Below, in pieces: positions 39,386 through 49,692 of a DNA stretch of 64,000 nucleotides. This stretch comes from Fasciola hepatica (taxonomy: Eukaryota; Platyhelminthes; Trematoda; Plagiorchiida; Fasciolidae). The stretch's first letter is position 1, and every line of letters begins with the position of its first letter. The notes under the pieces were generated by a model, which made no database searches, had not been told where the DNA came from, and saw only the letters and a program-made list of their open reading frames with translations. Position numbers and translations under genes: made by a program. Where the stretch lies: assembly GCA_948099385.1 (NCBI GenBank), contig CANUEZ040000203.1, positions 1,736,001 through 1,800,000 on the forward strand, given 5' to 3'.

Positions 39386-41356
39386 CTCGTACTTCTAATC
39401 AATTGCATGCATAGTAAGGAAGCTGTGTAGGTTGTTCATTTGGGAATGCGTTGGTTGTACTTAGGCCCCTACAGAGACGTCATCCATCATACGAGTCGAT
39501 CGGTGTGCGCGAAGCTGGTTCTTACCATTCAAATTTAAAGCGAGTTTGGGAAGGGTGCTATATAATGTAGTGTAGATGTTGAACAATGCGTTGATAGCCA
39601 TCCCGGATAGCCTTGTGTTGTTAAGTTGTTCGATTCACAATGGTTCACCGGTTGTTGGAGTGCCCGTGTGGGCTCGGTCGATGTGCACTGCTGATGAGTC
39701 GAGTCCCTTAGAGGATGAAACAGCTGTACAGTGCTTCCATGGATTTCAATGCTCAGTTGAGCGTTCAAGCTGCATGATCAATCATATTATACAAATCTAA
39801 TCGAATCCAATCTAATCTCGTACTACTAATCAATTGCATGCATAGTAAGGAAGCTGTGTAAGTTGTTCATTTGGGAATGTGTTGGTTGTACTGAGGCCCC
39901 TACAGAGAAGTCATCCATCATAGGAGTCGATCGGTGTGCGCGAAGCTGGTTCTTACCATTCAAATTTGAAGCGAGTTTGGGAAGGGTACAATATCATGTA
40001 GTGTAGATGTTGAACAAAGCGTTGAGAGCCATCCCGGATAGCCTTGTGTTGTTAAGTTGTTCGATTCACAATGGTTCACCGGTTGTTGGAGTGCCCGTGG
40101 GGGCTCGGTCGATGTGCACTGCTGATGAGTCGAGTCCCTTAGAGGATGAAACAGCTGTACAGTGCTTCCATGGATTTCAATGCTCAGTTGGGCGTTCAAG
40201 CTGCACGATCAATCATATTATACAAATCTAATCTAATCTAATCTAATCTAATCTAATTTCGTACTACTAATCAATTGCATGCATAGTAAGGAAGCTGTGT
40301 AGGTTGTTCATTTGGGAATGCGTTGGTTGTACTTAGGCCCCTACAGAGAAGTCATCCATCATAGGAGTCGATCGGTGTGCACGAAGCTTGTTCTTACCAT
40401 TCAAATTTGAAGCGAGTTTGGGAAGGGTGCTATATAATGTAGTGTAGATGTTGAACAAAGCGTTGAGAGCCATCCCGGATAGCCTTGTGTTGTTAAGTTG
40501 TTCGATTCACAATGGTTCACCGGTTGTTGGAGTGCCCGTGTGGGCTCGGTCGATGTGCACTGCTGATGAGTCGAGTCCCTTAGAGGATGAAACAGCTGTA
40601 CAGTGCTTCCATGGATTTCAATGCTCAGTTGAGCGTTCAAGCTGCATGATCAATCTTATTATACAAATCTAATCTAATCTAATCTAATCTCGTACTACTA
40701 ATCAATTGCATGCATAGTAAGGAAGCTGTGTAAGTTGTTCATTTGAGAATGCGTTGGTTGTACTCAGGCCCCTACAGAGAAGTCATCCATCATAGGAGTC
40801 GATCGGTGTGCGCGAAGCTGGTTCTTACCATTCAAATTTGAAGCGAGTTTGGGAAGGGTGCTATATCATGTAGTGTAGATGTTGAACAAAGCGTTGAGAG
40901 CCATCCCGGATAGCCTTGTGTTGTTAAGTTGTTCGATTCACAATGGTTCACCGGTTGTTGGAGTGCCCGTGTGGGCTCGGTCGATGTGCACTGCTGATGA
41001 GTCGAGTCCCTTAGAGGATGAAACAGCTGTACAGTGCTTCCATGGATTTCAATGCTCAGTTGAGCGTTCAAGCTGCATGATCAATCATATTGTACATATC
41101 TAATCTAATCTAATCTAATCTCGTACTACTAATCAATTGCATGCATAGTAAGGAAGCTGTGTAGGTTGTTCATTTGGGAATGGGTTGGTTGTACTTAGGC
41201 CCCTACAGAGACGTCATCCATCATAGGAGTCGATCGGTGTGCGCGAAGCTGGTTCTTACCATTCAAATTTAAAGCGAGTTTGGGAAGGGTACAATATCAT
41301 GTAGTGTAGATGTTGAACAAAGCTTTGATAGCCATCCCGGATAGCCTTGTTTTGTT

Positions 41357-43952
41357 AAGTTGTTCGATTCACAATGGTTCACCGGTTGTTGGAGTGCCCG
41401 TGGGGGCTCGGTCGATGTGCACTGCTGATGAGTCGAGTCCCTTAGAGGATGAAACAGCTGTACAGTGCTTCCATGGATTTCAATGCTCAGTTGAGCGTTC
41501 AAGCTGCATTATCAATCATATTATACAAATCTAATCTAATCTAATCTAATCTCGTACTACTAATCAATTGCATGCATAGTAAGGAAGCTGTGTAAGTTGT
41601 TCATTTGGGAATGCATTGGTTGTACTTAGGCCCCTACAGAGAAGTCATCCATCATAGGAGTCGATCGGTGTGCGCGAAGCTGGTTCTTACCATTCAAATT
41701 TGAAGCGAGTTTGGGAAGGGTACAATATCATGTAGTGTAGATGTTGAACAAAGCGTTGAGAGCCATCCCGGATAGCCTTGTGTTGTTAAGTTGTTCGATT
41801 CACAATGGTTCACCGGTTGTTGGAGTGCCCGTGGGGGCTCGGTCGATGTGCACTGCTGATGAGTCGAGTCCCTTAGAGGATGAAACAGCTGTACAGTGCT
41901 TCCATGGATTTCAATGCTCAGTTGAGCGTTCAAGCTGCATTATCAATCATATTATACAAATCTAATCTAATCTAATCTAATCTCGTACTACTAATCAATT
42001 GCATGCATAGTAAGGAAGCTGTGTAAGTTGTTCATTTGGGAATGCATTGGTTGTACTAAGGCCCCTACAGAGAAGTCATCCATCATACGAGTCGATCGGT
42101 GTGCGCGAAGCTGGTTCTTACCATTCAAATTTGAAGCGAGTTTGGGAAGGGTGCTATATCATGTAGTGTAGATGTTGAACAAAGCGTTGAGAGCCATATC
42201 GGATAGCCTTGTGTTGTTAAGTTGTTCGATTCACAATGGTTCACCGGTTGTTGGAGTGCCCATGGTTGCTCGGTCGATGTGCACTGCTGATGAGTCGAGT
42301 CCCTTAGAGGATGAAACAGCTGTACAGTGCTTCCATGGATTTCAATGCTCAGTTGAGCGTTCAAGCTGCACGATCAATCATATTATACAAATCTAATCTA
42401 ATCTAATCTAATCTAATCTAATTTCGTACTACTAATCAATTGCATGCATAGTAAGGAAGCTGTGTAGGTTGTTCATTTGGGAATGCGTTGGTTGTACTTA
42501 GGCCCCTACAGAGAAGTCATCCATCATAGGAGTGGATCGGTGTGCGCGAAGCTTGTTCTTACCATTCAAATTTGAAGCGAGTTTGGGAAGGGTGCTATAT
42601 AATGTAGTGTAGATGTTGAACAAAGCGTTGAGAGCCATCCCGGATAGCCTTGTGTTGTTAAGTTGTTCGATTCACAATGGTTCACCGGTTGTTGGAGTGC
42701 CCGTGGGGGCTCGGTCGATGTGCACTGCTGATGAGTCGAGTCCCTTAGAGGATGAAACAGCTGTACAGTGCTTCCATGGATTTCAATGCTCAGTTGAGCG
42801 TTCAAGCTGCATGATCAATCTTATTATACAAATCTAATCTAATCTAATCTAATCTCGTACTACTAATCAATTGCATGCATAGTAAGGAAGCTGTGTAAGT
42901 TGTTCATTTGGGAATGCGTTGGTTGTACTCAGGCCCCTACAGAGAAGTCATCCATCATAGGAGTCGATCGGTGTGCGCGAAGCTGGTTCTTACCATTCAA
43001 ATTTGAAGCGAGTTTGGGAAGGGTGCTATATCATGTAGTGTAGATGTTGAACAAAGCGTTGAGAGCCATCCCGGATAGCCTTGTGTTGTTAAGTTGTTCG
43101 ATTCACAATGGTTCACCGGTTGTTGGAGTGCCCGTGGGGGCTCGGTCGATGTGCACTGCTGATGATTCGAGTCCCTTAGAGGATGAAACAGCTGTACAGT
43201 GCTTCCATGGATTTCAATGCTCAGTTGAGCGTTCAAGCTGCATGATCAATCATATTGTACATATCTAATCTAATCTAATCTAATCTCGAACTACTAATCA
43301 ATTGCATGCATAGTAAGGAAGCTGTGTAGGTTGTTCATTTGGGAATGCGTTGGTTGTACTTAGGCCCCTACAGAGACGTCATCCATCATACGAGTCGATC
43401 GGTGTGCGCGAAGCTTGTACTTACCATTCAAATTTAAAGCGAGTTTGGGAAGGGTACAATATCATGTAGTGTAGATGTTGAACAAAGCTTTGATAGCCAT
43501 CCCGGATAGCCTTGTTTTGTTAAGTTGTTCGATTCACAATGGTTCACCGGTTGTTGGAGTGCCCGTGGGGGCTCGGTCGATGTGCACTGCTGATGATTCG
43601 AGTCCCTTAGAGGATGAAACAGCTGTACAGTGCTTCCATGGATTTCAATGCTCAGTTGAGCGTTCAAGCTGCATGATCAATCATATTGTACAAATCTAAT
43701 CTAATCTAATCGAATCTCGTACTACTAATCAATTGCATGCATAGTAAGGAAGCTGTGTAGGTTGTTCATTTGGGAATGCGTTGGTTGTACTTAGGCCCCT
43801 ACTGAGAAGTCATCCGTCATACGAGTCGATCGGTGTGCGCGAAGCTGGTTCTTACCATTCCAATTTGAAGCGAGTTTGGGAACGGTGCTATATCATGTAG
43901 TGTAGATGTTGAACAAAGCGTTGAGAGCCATCCCGGATAGCCTTGTGTTGTT
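41357..43952 (+). repeat. Six-monomer higher-order unit, copy 1 (2596 bp)
   Basis: Predicted scission follows 41462, 41893, 42324, 42765, 43196 and 43627. The pattern repeats at an exact 2596-bp offset for six consecutive monomers. Markers: GCATTATCAATC (41506, 41937), GAATGCATTGG, ACTAAGGCC, GATTTCGTAC-type spacer ends, GAAGCTTGTTC and GAAGCTTGTACTTACC. The left boundary lies between CTTGTTTTG (41349) and the first shared marker. The copies cut at 43196 and 43627 carry the G-to-T helix II variant. Confidence 0.92.
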
Positions 43953-46700
43953 AAGTTGTTCGATTCACAATGGTTCACCGGTTGTTGGAGTGCCCGTGGG
44001 GGCTCGGTCGATGTGCACTGCTGATGAGTCGAGTCCCTTAGAGGATGAAACAGCTGTACAGTGCTTCCATGGATTTCAATGCTCAGTTGAGCGTTCAAGC
44101 TGCATTATCAATCATATTATACAAATCTAATCTAATCTAATCTAATCTCGTACTACTAATCAATTGCATGCATAGTAAGGAAGCTGTGTAAGTTGTTCAT
44201 TTGGGAATGCATTGGTTGTACTTAGGCCCCTACAGAGAAGTCATCCATCATAGGAGTCGATCGGTGTGCGCGAAGCTGGTTCTTACCATTCAAATTTGAA
44301 GCGAGTTTGGGAAGGGTACAATATCATGTAGTGTAGATGTTGAACAAAGCGTTGAGAGCCATCCCGGATAGCCTTGTGTTGTTAAGTTGTTCGATTCACA
44401 ATGGTTCACCGGTTGTTGGAGTGCCCGTGGGGGCTCGGTCGATGTGCACTGCTGATGAGTCGAGTCCCTTAGAGGATGAAACAGCTGTACAGTGCTTCCA
44501 TGGATTTCAATGCTCAGTTGAGCGTTCAAGCTGCATTATCAATCATATTATACAAATCTAATCTAATCTAATCTAATCTCGTACTACTAATCAATTGCAT
44601 GCATAGTAAGGAAGCTGTGTAAGTTGTTCATTTGGGAATGCATTGGTTGTACTAAGGCCCCTACAGAGAAGTCATCCATCATACGAGTCGATCGGTGTGC
44701 GCGAAGCTGGTTCTTACCATTCAAATTTGAAGCGAGTTTGGGAAGGGTGCTATATCATGTAGTGTAGATGTTGAACAAAGCGTTGAGAGCCATATCGGAT
44801 AGCCTTGTGTTGTTAAGTTGTTCGATTCACAATGGTTCACCGGTTGTTGGAGTGCCCATGGTTGCTCGGTCGATGTGCACTGCTGATGAGTCGAGTCCCT
44901 TAGAGGATGAAACAGCTGTACAGTGCTTCCATGGATTTCAATGCTCAGTTGAGCGTTCAAGCTGCACGATCAATCATATTATACAAATCTAATCTAATCT
45001 AATCTAATCTAATCTAATTTCGTACTACTAATCAATTGCATGCATAGTAAGGAAGCTGTGTAGGTTGTTCATTTGGGAATGCGTTGGTTGTACTTAGGCC
45101 CCTACAGAGAAGTCATCCATCATAGGAGTGGATCGGTGTGCGCGAAGCTTGTTCTTACCATTCAAATTTGAAGCGAGTTTGGGAAGGGTGCTATATCATG
45201 TAGTGTAGATGTTGAACAAAGCGTTGAGAGCCATCCCGGATAGCCTTGTGTTGTTAAGTTGTTCGATTCACAATGGTTCACCGGTTGTTGGAGTGCCCGT
45301 GGGGGCTCGGTCGATGTGCACTGCTGATGAGTCGAGTCCCTTAGAGGATGAAACAGCTGTACAGTGCTTCCATGGATTTCAATGCTCAGTTGAGCGTTCA
45401 AGCTGCATGATCAATCTTATTATACAAATCTAATCTAATCTAATCTAATCTCGTACTACTAATCAATTGCATGCATAGTAAGGAAGCTGTGTAAGTTGTT
45501 CATTTGGGAATGCGTTGGTTGTACTCAGGCCCCTACAGAGAAGTCATCCATCATAGGAGTCGATCGGTGTGCGCGAAGCTGGTTCTTACCATTCAAATTT
45601 GAAGCGAGTTTGGGAAGGGTGCTATATCATGTAGTGTAGATGTTGAACAAAGCGTTGAGAGCCATCCCGGATAGCCTTGTGTTGTTAAGTTGTTCGATTC
45701 ACAATGGTTCACCGGTTGTTGGAGTGCCCGTGGGGGCTCGGTCGATGTGCACTGCTGATGATTCGAGTCCCTTAGAGGATGAAACAGCTGTACAGTGCTT
45801 CCATGGATTTCAATGCTCAGTTGAGCGTTCAAGCTGCATGATCAATCATATTGTACATATCTAATCTAATCTAATCTAATCTCGAACTACTAATCAATTG
45901 CATGCATAGTAAGGAAGCTGTGTAGGTTGTTCATTTGGGAATGCGTTGGTTGTACTTAGGCCCCTACAGAGACGTCATCCATCATACGAGTCGATCGGTG
46001 TGCGCGAAGCTTGTACTTACCATTCAAATTTAAAGCGAGTTTGGGAAGGGTACAATATCATGTAGTGTAGATGTTGAACAAAGCTTTGATAGCCATCCCG
46101 GATAGCCTTGTTTTGTTAAGTTGTTCGATTCACAATGGTTCACCGGTTGTTGGAGTGCCCGTGGGGGCTCGGTCGATGTGCACTGCTGATGATTCGAGTC
46201 CCTTAGAGGATGAAACAGCTGTACAGTGCTTCCATGGATTTCAATGCTCAGTTGAGCGTTCAAGCTGCATGATCAATCATATTGTACAAATCTAATCTAA
46301 TCTAATCGAATCTCGTACTACTAATCAATTGCATGCATAGTAAGGAAGCTGTGTAGGTTGTTCATTTGGGAATGCGTTGGTTGTACTTAGGCCCCTACTG
46401 AGAAGTCATCCGTCATACGAGTCGATCGGTGTGCGCGAAGCTGGTTCTTACCATTCCAATTTGAAGCGAGTTTGGGAACGGTGCTATATCATGTAGTGTA
46501 GATGTTGAACAAAGCGTTGAGAGCCATCCCGGATAGCCTTGTGTTGTTAAGTTGTTCGATTCACAATGGTTCACCGGTTGTTGGAGTGCCCGTGGGGGCT
46601 CGGTCGATGTGCACTGCTGATGAGTCGAGTCCCTTAGAGGATGAAACAGCTGTACAGTGCTTCCATGGATTTCAATGCTCAGTTGAGCGTTCAAGCTGCA
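43953..46700 (+). repeat. Six-monomer higher-order unit, copy 2 (plus one partial unit)
   Basis: Predicted scission follows 44058, 44489, 44920, 45361, 45792, 46223 and 46654. It matches copy 1 at constant offset 2596 with very few differences; one is TATATCATG at about 45193 where copy 1 has TATATAATG at about 42597. The match ends near 46700, where GCATTATC of copy 1 (44101) becomes GCATGATC. No TCTAA tract has changed length, so this is among the youngest duplications in the window. Confidence 0.92.
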
Positions 46701-49322
46701 TGATCAATCATATTATACAAATCTATTCTAATCTGAACTTATCTCGTACTACTAATCAATTGCATGCATAGTAAGGAAGCTGTGTAGGTTGTTCATTTGG
46801 GAATGCGTTGGTTGTACTTAGGCCCCTACAGAGAAGTCATCCATCATAGGAGTCGATCGGTGTGCGCGACGCTGGTATTTACCATTCAAATTTGAAGCCA
46901 GTTTGGGAAGGGTACAATATCATGTAGTGTAGATGTTGAACAAAACGTTGATAGCCATCCCGGATAGCCTTGTGTTGGTAAGTTGTTCGATTCACAATGG
47001 TTCACCGGTTGTTGGAGTGCCCGTGGGGGCTCGGTCGATGTGCACTGCTGATGAGTCGAGTCCCTTAGAGGATGAAACAGCTGTACAGTGCTTCCATGGA
47101 TTTCAATGCTCAGTTGAGCGTTCAAGCGGCATGATCAATCATATTATACAAATTTAATCTAATCTAATCTAATCTCGTACTACTAATCAATTGCATGCAT
47201 AGTAAGGAAGCTGTGTAGGTTGTTCATTTGGGAATGCGTTGGTTGTACTCAGGCCCCTACAGAGAAGTCATCCATCATAGGAGTCGATCGGTGTGCGCGA
47301 AGCTGGTTGTTACCATTCAAATTTGAAGCGAGTTTGGGAAGGGTGCTATATCATGTAGTTTGGATGTGGAACAAAGCGTTGAGAGCTATCCCGGATAGCC
47401 TTGTGTTGTTAAGTTGTTCGATTCACAATGGTTCACCGGTTGTTGGAGTGCCCGTGGGGGCTCGGTCGATGTGCACTGCTGATGAGTCGAGTCCCTTAGA
47501 GGATGAAACAGCTGTACAGTGCTTCCATGGATTTCAATGCTCAGTTGAGCGTTCAAGCTGCATGATCAATCATATTATGCAAATCTAATCTAATCTAATC
47601 TAATCTAATCTCGTACTACTAATCAATTGCATGCATAGTAAGGAAGCTGTGTAAGTTGTTCATTTGGGAATGCGTTGGTTGTACTGAGGCCCCTACAGAG
47701 AAGTCATCCATCATAGGAGTAGATCGGTGTGCGCGACGCTGGTATTTACCATTCAAATTTGAAGCCAGTTTGGGAAGGGTACAATATCATGTAGTGTAGA
47801 TGTTGAACAAAACGTTGATAGCCATCCCGGATAGCCTTGTGTTGTTAAGTTGTTCGATTCACAATGGTTCACCGGTTGTTGGAGTGCCCGTGGGGGCTCG
47901 GTCGATGTGCACTGCTGATGAGTCGAGTCCCTTAGAGGATGAAACAGCTGTACAGTGCTTGCATGGATTTCAATGCTCAGTTGAGCGTTCAAGCTGCATG
48001 ATCAATCATATTATACAAATCTAATCTAATATAATCTAATCTAATCTCGTACTACTAATCAATTGCATGCATAGTAAGGAAGCTGTGTAGTTTGTTCATT
48101 TGGGAATGCGTTGGTTGTACTGAGGCCCCTACAGAGAAGTCATCCATCATAGGAGTCGATCGGTGTGCGCGAAGCTGGTTCTTACCATTCAAATTTGAAG
48201 CGAGTTTGGGAAGGGTGCTATATCATGTAGTGTAGATGTTGAACAAAGCGTTGAGAGCCATATCGGATAGCCTTGTGTTGTTAAGTTGTTCGATTCACAA
48301 TGGTTCACCGGTTGTTGGAGTGCCCGTGTGGGCTCGGTCGATGTGCACTGCTGATGAGTCGAGTCCCTTAGAGGATGAAACAGCTGTACAGTGCTTCCAT
48401 GGATTTCAATGCTCAGTTGAGCGTTCAAGCTGCATGATCAATCATATTATACAAATCTAATCTAATCTAATCTAATCTAATCTCGTACTACTAATCAATT
48501 GCATGCATAGTAAGGAAGCTGTGTAGGTTGTTCATTTGGGAATGCGTTGGTTGTACTTAGGCCCCTACAGAGAAGTCATCCATCATAGGAGTCGAACGGT
48601 GTGCGCGAAGCTGGTTCTTACCATTCACATTTGAAGCGAGTTTGGGAAGGGTGCTATATCATGTAGTGTAGATGTTGAACAAAGCGTTGAGAGCCATCCC
48701 GGATAGCCTTGTGTTGTTAAGGTGCTCGATTCACAATGGTTCACCGGTTGTTGGAGTGCCCGTGGGGGCTCGGTCGATGTGCACTGCTGATGAGTCGAGT
48801 CCCTTAGAGGATGAAACAGCTGTACAGTGCTTGCATGGATTTCAATGCTCAGTTGAGCGTTCAAGCTGCATGATCAATCATATTATACAAATCTAATCTG
48901 ATCTGATCTAATCTCGTACTACTAATCAATTGCATGCATAGTAAGGAAGCTGTGTAGGTTGTTCATTTGGGAATGCGTTGGTTGTACTTAGGCCCCTACA
49001 GAAACGTCATCCATCATACGAGTCGATCGGTGTGCGCGAAGCTTGTTCTCATAATTCAAATTTAAAGCGAGTTTGGGAAGGGTACAATATCATGTAGTGT
49101 AGATGTTGAACAAAGCTTTGATAGCCATCCCGGATAGCCTTGTGTTGTTAAGTTGTTCGATTCACAATGGTTCACCGGTTGTTGGAGTGCCCGTGTGGGC
49201 TCGGTCGATGTGCACTGCTGATGAGTCGAGTCCCTTAGAGGATGAAACAGCTGTACAGTGCTTCCATGGATTTCAATGCTCAGTTGAGCGTTCAAGCTGC
49301 ATTATCAATCATATTATACAAA

Positions 49323-49342
49323 TCTAATCTAATCTAATCTAA
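49323..49342 (+). repeat. Internal microsatellite (TCTAA)n, representative n=4
   Basis: Four uninterrupted TCTAA units follow ACAAA and precede TCTCGTACTAC. Every monomer has this tract at the same place, about 70 bp after the ribozyme cut. Across the array n ranges from 2 (12406-12420 region) to 7 (39351-39385). Interrupted forms include TCTGATC, TCTGAACTTATC, TATAATC, AAAATC and TTCTTATCTCATC. Unit gain and loss explains most of the 5-bp ladder of monomer lengths. The reverse strand reads TTAGA repeats. Confidence 0.95.
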
Positions 49343-49525
49343 TCTCGTACTACTAATCAATTGCATGCATAGTAAGGAAGCTGTGTAAGTTGTTCATTTG
49401 GGAATGCGTTGGTTGTACTTAGGCCCCTACAGAGAAGTCATCCATCATAGGAGTCGATCGGTGTGCGCGAAGCTGGTTCTTACCATTCAAATTTGAAGCG
49501 AGTTTGGGAAGGGTGCTATATCATG

Positions 49526-49594
49526 TAGTGTAGATGTTGAACAAAGCGTTGAGAGCCATCCCGGATAGCCTTGTGTTGTTAAGTTGTTCGATTC
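49526..49594 (+). promoter_or_regulatory. Possible RNA polymerase III internal promoter (A box and B box)
   Basis: TAGTGTAGATG (49526-49536) fits the relaxed A-box pattern TRGYNNARNNG. GTTCGATTC (49586-49594) matches the B-box core GTTCRANNC exactly. The gap of 49 bp is within the range seen in tRNA genes and SINEs, and both lie upstream of the ribozyme. The pair is present in most monomers. Known: Sm-alpha, a hammerhead-bearing schistosome repeat, has SINE-like Pol III promoter elements. Against the call: the B box lacks the outer G and C of the 11-base consensus, the cloverleaf is absent, and short degenerate motifs occur by chance. Promoter activity is an inference. Confidence 0.4.
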
Positions 49595-49642
49595 ACAATG
49601 GTTCACCGGTTGTTTGAGTGCCCGTGGGGGCTCGGTCGATGT

Positions 49643-49692
49643 GCACTGCTGATGAGTCGAGTCCCTTAGAGGATGAAACAGCTGTACAGTGC
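49643..49692 (+). ncRNA. Hammerhead ribozyme, type I (representative copy)
   Basis: Seen: GCACTG at 49643-49648 is exactly complementary to CAGTGC at 49687-49692 and forms helix I. Between them lie the invariant hammerhead strings CTGATGA (49649-49655) and GAAA (49675-49678). CAGCTG, then TA (49679-49686), gives a two-base-pair helix III (C-G, A-U) and a GUA cleavage triplet; scission is expected after 49686. Helix II is short: GTC pairs with GAT through one G-U wobble at the closing position, around a 13-nt loop. Beyond a small asymmetric bulge helix I can continue, the bases upstream (TCGATG) partly pairing with CCATGGA. Known: this arrangement with a tiny helix III is typical of animal satellite and retrozyme hammerheads. 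Inferred: in cis activity, possibly needing a dimer. Every other copy has the same layout and is listed by block. Confidence 0.9.

Larger units (their letters stand above)
37251..41356 (+). repeat. Block 9: trimer duplication (1300-bp period), monomers 87-95
   Basis: Predicted scission follows 37544, 37982, 38413, 38844, 39282, 39728, 40159, 40600 and 41031. GATGTCGTGTAG (near 37817 and 39117) and AAGCGGCATG (near 38022 and 39322) are 1300 bp apart. The next shared marker, AATCGAATCCAATC, is 1315 bp apart (near 38484 and 39799). The extra 15 bp are three TCTAA units, since the second copy has seven and the first has four. The copy at 38413 has lost the cleavage triplet. Confidence 0.88.
49256..49686 (+). 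repeat. Representative near-consensus monomer, cut-to-cut (431 bp)
   Basis: This is one unit bounded by two predicted ribozyme scission points, so it equals the expected self-cleaved RNA. In order it holds: the 3' half of helix I (CAGTGC) with the following TTCCATGG; a conserved block with the palindromic stretch TGCATGATCAATCAT (here TGCATTATC); the (TCTAA)4 tract; CAATTGCATGCATAG; a GC-richer stretch around TTAGGCCCCTACAGAG; the TATATCATG region; the A-box-like and B-box-like motifs; and the 5' half of the next ribozyme, ending in CAGCTGTA. It departs from the commonest sequence at only a few places, including GTTTGAG for GTTGGAG and GCATTATC for GCATGATC. Its length is not a multiple of 3, so no reading frame continues between units. 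Confidence 0.93.

Noticed and set aside
49323..49342. Interstitial telomere repeat
   Set aside because: The reverse strand unit is TTAGA, not TTAGG or another telomere unit I know, and runs do not exceed seven units. A plain microsatellite is the simpler call.
49586..49594. tRNA gene suggested by the GTTCGATTC T-loop-like string
   Set aside because: No acceptor stem, anticodon stem or CCA-proximal pairing can be built around it. Only the promoter-like motifs remain.
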